DNA of 33,757 nt, taken from the NCBI RefSeq assembly GCF_000159635.1, contig NZ_GG667191.1:343466-377222 (forward strand). The letters run 5' to 3'. Source of the stretch: Corynebacterium lipophiloflavum DSM 44291. Its GTDB lineage: Bacteria; Actinomycetota; Actinomycetes; Mycobacteriales; Mycobacteriaceae. Shown in pieces: positions 16,633 through 24,717 of this stretch; position 1 is the stretch's first letter, and every line of letters starts with the position of its first letter. The notes below the pieces were generated by a model. It made no database searches. It was not told the DNA's origin and saw only the letters and a program-made list of their open reading frames with translations. The translations under genes were made by a program, and so were the position numbers.

Positions 16633-18266
16633 TGAGGACAGTTACTACCTGGCTGCGCGCGACGTGGCACTGGCTGACCAGCATGCGCACCGCGCTGGTG
16701 CTGCTGTTCATGCTCGCGCTGGCCGCGATTCCGGGCGCGTTGCTCCCGCAGCGCACCGTCAGCGCCTCCCTGGTCAACGACTTCATCGAGGCCAACCCCA
16801 CGATGGGGCCGATCTACGACCGGCTGCAGTTGTTCAACGTCTTTGGTTCCACGTGGTTCATCGCGATTGTGACGCTTTTGATGATCTCGCTGGTGGGCTG
16901 CATCATCCCGCGCACGATGGAGCACTGGCGCGCCTACCGGGCTACCCCCGCGCGGGCCCCCAAGTTCCTGCACCGGATGCCCCTGCACGCTCAAGGGAGC
17001 GTCGATAAGCCGCTTGCCGACGTCGAAAGCGACATCGCCCGAATCCTGTCGCGCTGGCACACCGCGACGTACACGCCGGAGCAGGACCGAGCCGGTGTGT
17101 TGTCCATTTCGGCGGAGAAGGGGTACACGCGCGAGCTGATGAACCTGCTGTTCCACATCGGGCTCGTCGGCATGATCATCGCCTTTACCGCAGGCCGCAT
17201 GGTGTTTTACGAGGGCCAGGTCATCGTGGTCACCAACTCGGCTGCCGAGTCCGCGGTGCCGGTGGAGCAGTCGCGCGAGTTCTGCAACACCTCGCCCGCC
17301 AACTTCGACGTCTTCCGCGCGGGCCCGCTTTTCGACGGCACCGGGCTGACGCCATTTTGCTTCGAGTCGCACAACTTCACCGCCGACTACCTCAACAACG
17401 GCCAGGCCAACGGGTTCGCCTCGGACATTTCCTACACCGCCGACGTCACTGCGGACAAGCAGGAGTGGCAGGACTTCACGCTGCGGGTCAACCACCCCCT
17501 GCGCATCAATGGCGATCGCGTGTACCTCCAGGGCCACGGCTTCGCCCCGCAGGTCACCGTCACGTGGCCGGACGGGGAGTCGCGCACCCAGATGATCCAG
17601 TTCCGCCCGACCGACGTGCAGAACTTCCTGTCGTCGGGTGTGATGCGCTTCGACCCGCCGGCCGGAATGTACCCCGACCTCGGCGAGCGCCGCCAGAACC
17701 AGCTCGCCGTCGAGGGTGTGTTCGCCCCGACCGCGCAGTGGATCGGCCCGAACGGCGACCAGCTGCAGTCAGCTTTCCCGGCGATGACGGACCCCGCGAT
17801 GGCGGTGGACATCTACGTCGGTGACGCGGGATTAGACACCGGCCGCCCGCAAAACATCTTCGTGCTGGACCAGGCGCTCATTGCCGACGGCCGCCTGCAG
17901 AAGGTCGACCGGGTCAACCTCACCCCGGGCGAAGAGGTCACCATCGACGGCGGGATCACTGTGCGTTTCGACGGCGCCGCCGAGTACGCCAATTACCAGA
18001 TCTCGCGCGACCCCACCCAAATGTGGGCGTTGGCGACGACGATCGTCATGCTCGGCTCGTTGATCGGTTCTGTCACGATCAAGCGCCGACGCGTCTGGGT
18101 GCGGCTTGCGCCCGAGGCGGGCTCCACCCGCGTCGAACTTGCTGGGCTGGCGCGCACCGACCGCGCCGGCTGGGGCGCGGAGTTCGACGAGCTCGCTGAT
18201 CGGATCCTCGGCCGCGGCACAGCCGAGGATGAGGAAGATGAACGTGACCTAGGAGACCTTGGTTAA
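16632..18266 (+). CDS. resB: Cytochrome c biogenesis protein ResB (Ccs1)
   Basis: A 544-aa membrane protein that, with CcsA, forms the system II cytochrome c synthetase. It starts with a helix (TALVLLFMLALAAIPGALLP), has a second helix about 75-98 and a third about 172-192, then a large extracytoplasmic domain of about 260 residues and a final helix about 465-485 before a cytoplasmic acidic tail (EDEEDERDLGDL). This is the usual ResB layout. The extracytoplasmic part has two Cys (CNTSP, CFESH). It overlaps ccdA by one base. Confidence 0.94.
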   Translation: MRTVTTWLRATWHWLTSMRTALVLLFMLALAAIPGALLPQRTVSASLVNDFIEANPTMGPIYDRLQLFNVFGSTWFIAIVTLLMISLVGCIIPRTMEHWRAYRATPARAPKFLHRMPLHAQGSVDKPLADVESDIARILSRWHTATYTPEQDRAGVLSISAEKGYTRELMNLLFHIGLVGMIIAFTAGRMVFYEGQVIVVTNSAAESAVPVEQSREFCNTSPANFDVFRAGPLFDGTGLTPFCFESHNFTADYLNNGQANGFASDISYTADVTADKQEWQDFTLRVNHPLRINGDRVYLQGHGFAPQVTVTWPDGESRTQMIQFRPTDVQNFLSSGVMRFDPPAGMYPDLGERRQNQLAVEGVFAPTAQWIGPNGDQLQSAFPAMTDPAMAVDIYVGDAGLDTGRPQNIFVLDQALIADGRLQKVDRVNLTPGEEVTIDGGITVRFDGAAEYANYQISRDPTQMWALATTIVMLGSLIGSVTIKRRRVWVRLAPEAGSTRVELAGLARTDRAGWGAEFDELADRILGRGTAEDEEDERDLGDLG

Positions 18267-18282
18267 TGTCGCAGCGCTGGGG

Positions 18283-18288
18283 TAAGTT
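18283..18288 (+). promoter_or_regulatory. TAAGTT -10 box, possible leaderless ccsA start
   Basis: TAAGTT ends 6 nt before the ATG at 18295 in the 28-nt gap after resB. No ribosome site is seen. It would give ccsA-galE its own transcript in addition to read-through. Confidence 0.4.
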
Positions 18289-18294
18289 TGCCCT

Positions 18295-19293
18295 ATGCTC
18301 GTCGACTCCACCATGGCGGACCTGTCGGACCTGACGTTCCGCACCGCCTTTGTCATTTACCTGGTCGCACTCATCATGGCGTGCGTCTATTACGGGCGCA
18401 TGTTCGGTGTGGTCGACATGCGCCGTGAACGCTCGAGAACCGCCCAGAAGGTCGCCGTCGGCGCTGGCGGTCCCGATGTGGTGGTGGAGGACTCTTCCGA
18501 CTTCGACCAGGCCGAGTATGACCGCCGCGTCTCCGGGGCCCGCAAGTGGGCGAACATGACGCAGGCGCTCGTCTGGTTCGGCATTGTGCTGCATGTGGCG
18601 TCGTTTATCACCCGCGGTTTCGCCGCGCGCCGTTTCCCGCTGGGTAACCTGTACGAGTACATCTTGTTCATGTCGGCGGTGGTGATGGTCGCCGCGGCGG
18701 TCGTGATCCAGCGCAGGAACTGGCACACGCTTTGGCCGTGGGTGCTCTCGCCGATGATCATCGCGATGTTCCTCAACTCCACGGTGTTCCACATGCAGGC
18801 CGCGCCCGTCGTGCCGGCGCTGCAGTCCTACTGGCTGCCGGTGCACGTGTCCTCGGTGTCCATCGGGGCGTCGATCGGCATCGTCTCCGGGCTTTTCGCC
18901 CTGCTGTACCTGCTGCGTATGTGGCAGCCGCGCGGCGAGGAGCGTGGCTTCTTCGGCGCGATTGCCAAGCCCCTGCCGAGCGCGAAGACGCTGGACCAGA
19001 TCACGTACAAGACGGCAATTATCACCCTGCCGCTGTTCGGTATCGGCATCGTGTTCGGCGCGATCTGGGCCGAGGTGGCGTGGGGCCGCTTCTGGGGCTG
19101 GGACGCGAAGGAGACGGTGTCCATGATCACCTGGATCCTTTACGCCGCCTACCTGCACGCTCGCGCCACCGCCGGGTGGAAGAACGTCCGCGCCGCCTGG
19201 ATCAACGTGTTTGCCCTGGCGATGACGATCTTCAACATGACCTACGTCAACACCGTCATCGCCGGCCTGCATTCGTACGCGGGGTTGAACTAA
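18295..19293 (+). CDS. ccsA: Cytochrome c biogenesis protein CcsA (heme handling)
   Basis: A 332-aa polytopic membrane protein, the heme-delivery half of the system II cytochrome c synthetase (called CcsA or CcsB depending on the author). The heme-handling motif is WGRFWGWDAKETVSM (263-277), with conserved His residues in the flanking helices (HVSSVSIG before it, LHSYAG near the end). About eight hydrophobic segments are present. galE begins directly after its TAA. Confidence 0.95.
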   Translation: MLVDSTMADLSDLTFRTAFVIYLVALIMACVYYGRMFGVVDMRRERSRTAQKVAVGAGGPDVVVEDSSDFDQAEYDRRVSGARKWANMTQALVWFGIVLHVASFITRGFAARRFPLGNLYEYILFMSAVVMVAAAVVIQRRNWHTLWPWVLSPMIIAMFLNSTVFHMQAAPVVPALQSYWLPVHVSSVSIGASIGIVSGLFALLYLLRMWQPRGEERGFFGAIAKPLPSAKTLDQITYKTAIITLPLFGIGIVFGAIWAEVAWGRFWGWDAKETVSMITWILYAAYLHARATAGWKNVRAAWINVFALAMTIFNMTYVNTVIAGLHSYAGLN

Positions 19294-20310
19294 ATGAAGG
19301 TCCTCGTCACCGGTGGAGCCGGTTACATTGGGTCGACGGTGGCGTCGTGCTGCGCCGATAGCGGCATCACCCCCGTCATCCTCGACGATTACTCGACCGG
19401 GTTGCGCACCTACGCGCAGCGTTTCGCGCACTACGAAGGCGACATCGCCGACCGCGCGCTGCTCGACCGCATTGTCGACAAGCACCCGGACATCGAGGCG
19501 GTAATTCACTGCGCGGCCAAGATCGTGGTTCCTGAGAGCGTCGAAAAGCCTCTGTATTACTACGACAACAACGTCGCCAGGGCCATCTCGCTTATCGACG
19601 CCCTCTCCGCCCGCGGTATCGAGAAGTTCCTGCTCAGCTCCACGGCCGCCATGTACGAACCCGGCGACGATTTCATGGTCAGCGAAACCAGCACCGTCAA
19701 CCCGACGAGCCCGTACGCGGCGTCGAAGTGGATGCTTGAGCGCGTGCTTGCCGACGCCGCCGCGGCCGGCGCAATCCGCGCCGTAGCCCTGCGCTACTTC
19801 AACCCCATTGGCGCCGACCCACAGATGCGCACCGGGTTGCAGAACCCCGCGCCCTCGCACGCGCTGGGCAAGATGATCACCGCACAGCAGTCAGGGCAAC
19901 CGTTCCACGTCACTGGGGTGGATTGGCCAACCCGCGACGGCTCGGGTCTGCGCGATTACGTCCACGTCTGGGACCTCGCTCGAGCCCACGTGGCCGCGCT
20001 GAAAAGCACGCTGGCTGACTACGAGGTGATCAACCTGGGCACGGGCACCGGCACCACGGTGTTCGAGCTGGCCGAGGCCGTGGGCGAGGTGACCGGCAGC
20101 CCGCTGGACATCCGTCCCGCGCCGCGACGCGACGGCGACGTTGTCGGCAGCGCGGCGCGCACCGACAAGGCCGCGCGCGTGCTGGGTTGGGAAACGCAGT
20201 ATTCGCTCGCCGATGGAGTGCGCCACTCCCTCGAATGGGCGGAGAAGCTGCCGCGCGTGCTGCGCAGCGAGGCAGAAAGGGAGAATTGTCATGGCAGGTC
20301 CGCGGAATAA
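19294..20310 (+). CDS. galE: UDP-glucose 4-epimerase
   Basis: An extended short-chain dehydrogenase of 338 aa that interconverts UDP-glucose and UDP-galactose, supplying galactose for arabinogalactan-type cell walls. The NAD motif is GGAGYIGS (7-14), the catalytic triad is Ser116/Thr117 region, Tyr141 and Lys145 (YAASK), and ALRYFNPIGA and GLRDYVHVWDLA are typical GalE stretches. ATG 19294 follows the ccsA stop directly. The last 20 bases overlap the Xre-type gene in another frame. A galE-like gene in the same chromosomal region occurs in mycobacteria (from memory). Confidence 0.92.
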   Translation: MKVLVTGGAGYIGSTVASCCADSGITPVILDDYSTGLRTYAQRFAHYEGDIADRALLDRIVDKHPDIEAVIHCAAKIVVPESVEKPLYYYDNNVARAISLIDALSARGIEKFLLSSTAAMYEPGDDFMVSETSTVNPTSPYAASKWMLERVLADAAAAGAIRAVALRYFNPIGADPQMRTGLQNPAPSHALGKMITAQQSGQPFHVTGVDWPTRDGSGLRDYVHVWDLARAHVAALKSTLADYEVINLGTGTGTTVFELAEAVGEVTGSPLDIRPAPRRDGDVVGSAARTDKAARVLGWETQYSLADGVRHSLEWAEKLPRVLRSEAERENCHGRSAE

Positions 20311-20536
20311 GGCCGGCAAGCCGGCGAGCGAAGATCCCGTCCTGATCTCGCTCGGGGAGCAGATCGCGTGCGCGCGTCGTGATGCGGGGCGCCTCCAGCA
20401 GGAGGTTGCCGACGCCGCGGGTGTGTCCCGCTCTACGCTTCACACCATTGAGCACGGCGGCGCCGGGGTGCGTTGGGAAAAAGTCGCAGCCGTCGCTGCC
20501 GCGCTCGGGCTGGAGATGTCCTTCCAGCCCGCCTAG
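20291..20536 (+). CDS. Xre-family helix-turn-helix protein
   Basis: An 81-aa protein that is almost entirely one HTH domain of the Xre/HipB type (about 20-75): LGEQIACARRDAG, then QQEVADAAGVSRSTLHTIE as the HTH. AAGGGAGAA lies ahead of the ATG at 20291, inside galE. No toxin gene is next to it, so although the size suggests a HipB-like antitoxin it appears to be an orphan regulator. Its TAG shares the CTAG with the stop of the convergent minus-strand gene. Confidence 0.82.
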   Translation: MAGPRNKAGKPASEDPVLISLGEQIACARRDAGRLQQEVADAAGVSRSTLHTIEHGGAGVRWEKVAAVAAALGLEMSFQPA

Positions 20537-20781
20537 TCGTCGCCTTCGAGGCGTTTGCGGCGCTGTTCTTCCTCGCGTTTGCGCCGCTCCGCCTCTTCGC
20601 GTGCGCGACGCTCTTTGAAGCGCTCCTTTTCGATGTTCCACAGGAACTCTTCGTCGTCGTCCGGCCCCTTGATGGCCGGTGGGGCCTCGGTGTTGTTGCG
20701 GGCGGTGCTGCCCGGGCCGAAGGCGCGCCACAGCATCCACACCGCGAGGATGACTAGCAGCACGAGCATGATTCTTCCCAT
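20533..20781 (-). CDS. Small single-helix membrane protein with charged tail
   Basis: An 82-aa protein: one N-terminal transmembrane segment (MLVLLVILAVWMLWRAF), then a linker and a strongly charged Arg/Glu-rich helix (about 45-80) that probably forms a coiled coil on the cytoplasmic face. No family is recognised. The ATG at 20781 lies 6 nt after TATGTT on the minus strand, matching the leaderless pattern, and marks where the helix begins. It converges with the Xre-type gene and diverges from the DUF4229-type gene. Confidence 0.7.
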   Translation of the reverse strand: MGRIMLVLLVILAVWMLWRAFGPGSTARNNTEAPPAIKGPDDDEEFLWNIEKERFKERRAREEAERRKREEEQRRKRLEGDD

Positions 20782-20787
20782 ACCTAC

Positions 20788-20793
20788 AACATA
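20788..20793 (-). promoter_or_regulatory. TATGTT -10 box, leaderless start
   Basis: On the minus strand TATGTT ends 6 nt before the ATG of the small charged membrane protein. Confidence 0.45.
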
Positions 20794-20811
20794 CTGGGTG
20801 GAGGCGTTGGG

Positions 20812-20817
20812 TAGGGT
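20812..20817 (+). promoter_or_regulatory. TAGGGT -10 box, leaderless start
   Basis: TAGGGT ends 8 nt before GTG 20826 of the DUF4229-type gene. It lies about 20 bp from the divergent -10 box of the minus-strand gene. Confidence 0.4.
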
Positions 20818-20825
20818 AACGCAGT

Positions 20826-21137
20826 GTGAGTGAAGTAGATGCCCCCGAGGTCGACCCGAGTGCCCGCGCCCGCGCAAACAAGGCCGCCGCGGTCTACGGT
20901 GGGTTGCGCTTGCTGCTGTTCGTCGGTCTCACCATCGTGATCCAGCTGCTCGCTGTCGCCATTGGCGCTCCGGTGCCGCTGATTATGTCGGCGCTGCTTG
21001 CGCTCATTGTCGCGTTCCCTCTGTCGATGTTTCTCTTTTCGCGCCAGCGCATCGCAGCCGTTGAGGCGTTGGCAACGTGGCGCGCCCAGCGCGACGCCCG
21101 CAAGCGGTGGATCAGGGACGAACTGGCGGAGCGCTAA
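20826..21137 (+). CDS. DUF4229-type small membrane protein
   Basis: A 103-aa protein with an Ala/Arg-rich N-terminus, two hydrophobic segments (about 25-45 and 50-72) separated by a short turn, and a basic amphipathic tail (RAQRDARKRW). The layout fits the actinobacterial DUF4229 family, which is often encoded near menaquinone or cytochrome c genes; its function is unknown. GTG 20826 was chosen from the -10 spacing. Its TAA overlaps the stop of the convergent transporter gene. Confidence 0.7.
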   Translation: MSEVDAPEVDPSARARANKAAAVYGGLRLLLFVGLTIVIQLLAVAIGAPVPLIMSALLALIVAFPLSMFLFSRQRIAAVEALATWRAQRDARKRWIRDELAER

Positions 21138-22045
21138 AGCACTGCGGCGATGACGAGCATCGCCGGCATGGATAAAAATGTGGTGAGAAAGACGGTGTCG
21201 CGCGCAACGATCTCGCCGACACGGTAATTGGCGGTGTAGTTGTACACATTTTGCGCGGTCGGCAGCGCCGCGAGGATAACCGCCGCATAAAGGTGGTTGC
21301 CTTCAAGGCCTGCGGCCGTGCCGATCGCCCAAGCCACAATCGGCATGGCCGCGAGCTTCAGGGCGGTTGCGGTGAGCGTCGGCAAGCGATCAGGCCCGTG
21401 GGTCAGAACTCGGGTGCCCTTGAGGGAGGCGCCGAAGCTCATCAGGATGAGCGGGATCGAAGCGCCGCCGAGGATCTTGATCGGTGCCATGATCGGCTCG
21501 GGGATGGTCCATCCGGAGGCGGAGACCACAAATCCCGCGACCGCGGCGAGTACCATCGGCGCTGTCAGCCCCGCGACGATGGAATCGCGCACGTGGCGCC
21601 CACCCCCCGCGTTAAGACCCGCGATGACAAAGGGCGAAAGCACCGCCATTTGCATCACAAGTGCGGGCACGACGTAGGTAGCGTCTCCGATGACGTAAAT
21701 CGCGATGGGCAGGCCCATGTTCACCGAGTTGAAATAGCTTGACGACGCCGCCCCCGCCATCGTCGTCGGCACATCCTGCTTGAACAAGGCCGCGGAAATC
21801 ACCCAAAAGATCGCCATCGTGGCCAATGTTGCGCCGAAGACCACGAAATTCACCGGCGAGAGAAAAGCCGACGTGTCCGACGTGGCTACCGAGGAGAAAA
21901 TCAGCGAAGGCGTCGTGGCCCAGAACGCGACCCGGTTGAACTGCAGCCGCGCCTCACCCTGGCCAATGACCCCGCGCTGAGCCAGCACGAAACCGACACC
22001 GATGACGGTGAAGATGATGGAAAAGCCGGTGAGAACGTCGAGCAC
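21134..22045 (-). CDS. AEC family permease (auxin efflux carrier type)
   Basis: A 303-aa membrane protein with about ten hydrophobic segments in two halves, typical of the AEC family. It starts with an N-terminal helix, has NRVAFWATTPSLIFSSV in the first half, and in the second half GGASIPLILMSFGASLKG and LPTAQNVYNYTANY, both characteristic of the family. AEC proteins export or take up small organic acids such as malonate or malate; the substrate here is unknown. GTG 22045 lies 7 nt after TAAGCT on the minus strand. A 29-codon ORF ends 16 nt upstream on the same strand. Confidence 0.88.
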   Translation of the reverse strand: MLDVLTGFSIIFTVIGVGFVLAQRGVIGQGEARLQFNRVAFWATTPSLIFSSVATSDTSAFLSPVNFVVFGATLATMAIFWVISAALFKQDVPTTMAGAASSSYFNSVNMGLPIAIYVIGDATYVVPALVMQMAVLSPFVIAGLNAGGGRHVRDSIVAGLTAPMVLAAVAGFVVSASGWTIPEPIMAPIKILGGASIPLILMSFGASLKGTRVLTHGPDRLPTLTATALKLAAMPIVAWAIGTAAGLEGNHLYAAVILAALPTAQNVYNYTANYRVGEIVARDTVFLTTFLSMPAMLVIAAVL

Positions 22046-22052
22046 CCTTAAC

Positions 22053-22058
22053 AGCTTA
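22053..22058 (-). promoter_or_regulatory. TAAGCT -10 box, leaderless AEC transporter start
   Basis: On the minus strand TAAGCT ends 7 nt before GTG 22045, with no ribosome site between. Confidence 0.45.
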
Positions 22059-22061
22059 TCC

Positions 22062-22151
22062 CTAGACGGTCAGGTCTTTGACCCCTGCATCCGCCGCCTC
22101 TTGGATTGCGGCCAGGACCGGAACTGAGGTGGTTGGCGTTGAACTCCCCAT
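22062..22151 (-). CDS. Possible 29-aa small ORF upstream of the AEC transporter
   Basis: A 30-codon frame with ATG at 22151 and TAG at 22064-22062, encoding a Ser/Thr/Pro-rich start followed by an amphipathic helix-like VLAAIQEAADAGVKDLTV. A weak TAGAAG hexamer ends 7 nt before the ATG, matching the leaderless spacing used by its neighbours. It is on the same strand as the AEC gene and stops 16 nt before it. It could be a small protein, a leader peptide or a gene remnant; no homology is recognised. Confidence 0.35.
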   Translation of the reverse strand: MGSSTPTTSVPVLAAIQEAADAGVKDLTV

Positions 22152-22402
22152 GACCCTACTTCTAACGTGCCGAGGTACGGACGCTTGTCAGCTAGGTGAT
22201 TTCTTGGGGTTGCTTGCAGACGGGGCTGGGTGACTCTGCCACGGCAGAGTTGGGGCTGGGTGACTCTGCCACGGCAGAGTTGGGGTGGGACTCCGCCACG
22301 GCAGAGTAATAATAGAACACTAGTGCCATAAACTTCCGCCCCGTGTCATGTACCGCTGTTACGCTAACCGCATAAATCGAACACTGTTACGGGGGTAAGA
22401 AA
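22152..22402. other. Intergenic region before the DUF222/HNH gene
   Basis: Together with the small ORF this makes a 357-nt stretch between two divergent genes without a large ORF. It holds the three tandem dyads at 22222-22307, an AT-rich stretch after them, and a possible TACGCT -10 (22360-22365) with GGGGGTAAGA ahead of the HNH start. No tRNA or other RNA gene was seen. Confidence 0.6.
22222..22307. repeat. Tandem repeat of three 18-bp dyads
   Basis: Two identical 30-bp units (22222-22251 and 22252-22281) and a shortened third (22282-22307). Each unit is a G-rich linker followed by the dyad ACTCTGCCACGGCAGAGT, an 8-bp inverted repeat around a central AC. Dyads lie at 22233-22250, 22263-22280 and 22290-22307; the third has one change (ACTCCGCC). 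Start-to-start spacings are 30 and 27 bp, near three helical turns. They could be operator sites, a REP-like element or a target for the adjacent nuclease-like protein. Confidence 0.85.
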
Positions 22403-23734
22403 ATGTCGGTTACGTATCAGGGCGGTAAGCACACCACTTCGCGGCGAGTTGAGATCGTTCAGCGGATCAAGAGTAACCAGTCGTGGGCGATCACGTCGCG
22501 CGCGGAAATGCTTGTTGCGCTGGGCGAGTTCGACGAGCTCGGCTTGTGTGAGTCTTTCGGTGAGACCAGCACGGCTGGATGGCTCACGCGCGAAATCCGC
22601 ATCGGGGTGTCTACGGCCTTCGAGTATGTCAGCGTTGCGCGAAAACTCATGGAGTTTCCGCTGCTCACCGCATCTTTTCGTGCTGGCGTCTTGAGCTATT
22701 CGACGGTCAGGTATCTCCTCCGCTACCTCACACCCGAAACGGAGGCAGACCTGGTGAAGTTGGCCGAGAAGCTTTGCTTTGCTGAGTTAAAGCGTGCGCT
22801 TGCGGGCGTCGAAAAGCAGGAAGATCAGGCCGAAGGGCCCAAATATCATCACGACGTGCGCATCGACGACAACGGTGACGTGGTCGTCTCTGCCAGGCTC
22901 AACGCGGCCGATGGGGCGGCGTACATGGCCGCGTTGAAAATTGCGCAACTCGCCCACTACGGCCTCGACACCCTTGACGATGAAGACGACGAGGAAGCCA
23001 TCGACGCCGAACTCGAACGCCACCGGCGACAGCCGGAAGCGCACCCAGCTACCGAGTGCCCGCCCGAACGCCCGCGCAACATCTCGGAGCACTTCACGGG
23101 CGCTTTTTCGCGCGTCGGTCCACCAACAATGGACGACATGTACGCGGCCCTGCTCGCGATGGTCCACATGGTCAGGTCGAATCCCGTGAGTGAGCTTCGC
23201 ACACCTGGCGCGCACGTGAACATCATGATGACCACGAACGGCCGCGCATGGCTTCCCGGCAACGTCGCGGCACCGTCGAAGGTGCTGGAATCCTACGTCG
23301 ATAATGCGCTTGTGCGTTTGCAGATGCTGGACAAGAACGGTCTGACGCTCCATCTCGGCCGGCAGTCGCGTTTCGTCAACAACGCCCAGTTCCGCGCCCT
23401 GCTGGCGGTGTGGGGGTACGAGTGCGCGATGCCGGGGTGCAATCACACGAGGTTCCTCCAAGTGCACCACATCAAAGAATGGGCAAATGGGGGAGAAACG
23501 AACCTGGAAAATTTGATCCCGCTGTGTTCCGCGTGCCACTCGCGGGTGACCAACGGCCTGGCCCATATCACCACAAACGGGCGAACAATAGAGTTCCGTT
23601 TCCGCGGTGGGCGCAGATTCGTGTCCCACGGGGGAGGGCTGCCGGAAAAGTCCACTCCCTTTACCGGGCCCGTGGTGCTGGAAGCCGCGGAAAACAGGAT
23701 CGGTCACCCCAGGGGCAGTGACTTCAACGACTAG
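22403..23734 (+). CDS. DUF222 / HNH endonuclease domain protein (13E12 type)
   Basis: A 443-aa protein with an N-terminal DUF222 region (about 25-280, including TAGWLTREIRIGVSTAFEYV and SFRAGVLSYSTVRYL) and a C-terminal HNH domain (about 335-395): CAMPGCNHTRFLQVHHI, then NLENLIPLCSACHSRV. This is the layout of mycobacterial 13E12-repeat proteins, which occur in several copies in actinobacteria and are thought to be mobile; their activity is unproven. ATG 22403 is preceded by GGGGGTAAGA. Its codons are somewhat less GC-rich than its neighbours, fitting acquisition. It converges on menA with overlapping stops. Confidence 0.88.
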   Translation: MSVTYQGGKHTTSRRVEIVQRIKSNQSWAITSRAEMLVALGEFDELGLCESFGETSTAGWLTREIRIGVSTAFEYVSVARKLMEFPLLTASFRAGVLSYSTVRYLLRYLTPETEADLVKLAEKLCFAELKRALAGVEKQEDQAEGPKYHHDVRIDDNGDVVVSARLNAADGAAYMAALKIAQLAHYGLDTLDDEDDEEAIDAELERHRRQPEAHPATECPPERPRNISEHFTGAFSRVGPPTMDDMYAALLAMVHMVRSNPVSELRTPGAHVNIMMTTNGRAWLPGNVAAPSKVLESYVDNALVRLQMLDKNGLTLHLGRQSRFVNNAQFRALLAVWGYECAMPGCNHTRFLQVHHIKEWANGGETNLENLIPLCSACHSRVTNGLAHITTNGRTIEFRFRGGRRFVSHGGGLPEKSTPFTGPVVLEAAENRIGHPRGSDFND

Positions 23735-24657
23735 GCGAGAGGATAGTAGATGCCCCCGTTCCACATGCTGCCTCCGACAAAGAGCGCAATGGCCGTGGCC
23801 ACGGACCAAACAAGCATTGCCTTGCCGTTGAGACCGAGAACAGGAATCAGGGCAGGCCCCTGCGCGCCACGCACCACCTTCAACACCGACTCCAGCGCGA
23901 GAGGCAGGGCGAGCAGGGCTGCGAGCGTGGGCAGGTACATGAAAGCGAGGACAATCGTCAGGGCGAAGGGGAGCATGGTCAACGCGGCGAAAAGACGGCG
24001 CGACTTAGCGTCGCCAAGCCTCACTGCAAGCGTGTTTTTCCTGGCCACGGTGTCCGTGGGGATATCGCGGATGTTGTTCGCGAGGTTGACGGCCGCGGAG
24101 ATGGAACCCACCGCCACCGCGCAGAGGAAACCCACCACGCTCACTCGCCCGGCTTGGCTGAACTCGGTACCCATGACGGCAACGAGGCCGAAGAAGATGA
24201 ACACCGCGATCTCGCCCAGACCCTGGTAGCCGTAGGGATTGCTGCCGCCTGTGTAAAACCACGCCGCGGCGATGCAAACTGCGCCGAGGACAATCAGCCA
24301 CCACGCAGACATGAGCGCGAGGATGATCCCGGCAACGGCTGCGACAAAGAACGCAATGAATGCGGCGGCCTTCACGTGTTCAGGGGCGGCCAGGCCGGAA
24401 GCGGTCAGTCGGGTCGGCCCGGTGCGCTCGTCGTCAGTTCCGCGGATGCCGTCGGAGTAGTCGTTGGCGTAATTGACGCCGACAATCAGTGCCCACGACA
24501 CGATCAGCGCCAACGCGGCACGACCGAGGTGCGCGCTGCCGAAAAAGGCGGCGGCGCCGGTTCCAGCGATCACGGGGGCAAACGCATTTGCCCAGGTATG
24601 GGGCCGTGCGGCGTCGTAAAAGTCCCGCGCGGTCGCGGAATAGGAGTCAGTGGTCAT
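23731..24657 (-). CDS. menA: 1,4-dihydroxy-2-naphthoate polyprenyltransferase
   Basis: A UbiA-family membrane enzyme of 308 aa that prenylates dihydroxynaphthoate to demethylmenaquinone. It begins AARPHTWANAFAPVIAGTGA, has the Asp-rich prenyl-diphosphate motif VNYANDYSDGIRGTDDE (61-77) and the second motif NLANNIRDIPTD, and about eight hydrophobic segments. ATG 24657 was chosen because GGAAG lies ahead of it and the N-terminus then matches family length; in-frame starts at 24666, 24669 and GTG 24693 would add up to 12 residues. It diverges from the glycosyltransferase-like gene. Confidence 0.94.
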   Translation of the reverse strand: MTTDSYSATARDFYDAARPHTWANAFAPVIAGTGAAAFFGSAHLGRAALALIVSWALIVGVNYANDYSDGIRGTDDERTGPTRLTASGLAAPEHVKAAAFIAFFVAAVAGIILALMSAWWLIVLGAVCIAAAWFYTGGSNPYGYQGLGEIAVFIFFGLVAVMGTEFSQAGRVSVVGFLCAVAVGSISAAVNLANNIRDIPTDTVARKNTLAVRLGDAKSRRLFAALTMLPFALTIVLAFMYLPTLAALLALPLALESVLKVVRGAQGPALIPVLGLNGKAMLVWSVATAIALFVGGSMWNGGIYYPLA

Positions 24658-24703
24658 GGCTTCCATCATGCCCGCCGACAGCGCCGCAGGCACCGATTGC
24701 GAC

Positions 24704-24709
24704 TAAGGT
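24704..24709 (+). promoter_or_regulatory. TAAGGT -10 box, leaderless start
   Basis: TAAGGT ends 8 nt before ATG 24718 of the glycosyltransferase-like gene, in the 60-bp divergent gap with menA. Confidence 0.4.
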
Positions 24710-24717
24710 TGGCCGTC

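Noticed and set aside
18079..19860. A 593-aa minus-strand frame across ccsA and galE
   Set aside because: It runs antisense to two well-recognised genes and shows only low-complexity, charged sequence.
20291..20781. Toxin-antitoxin pair of the Xre protein and the neighbouring small gene
   Set aside because: The neighbour is convergent and looks like a membrane protein with a coiled-coil tail, not a known toxin.
22222..22307. Tandem repeats as a short CRISPR array
   Set aside because: The units are head-to-tail without unique spacers, the dyad makes up most of the unit, and there are no cas genes.
22403..23734. Insertion sequence around the HNH gene
   Set aside because: No terminal inverted repeats or target duplication were seen; the dyads lie on one side only.
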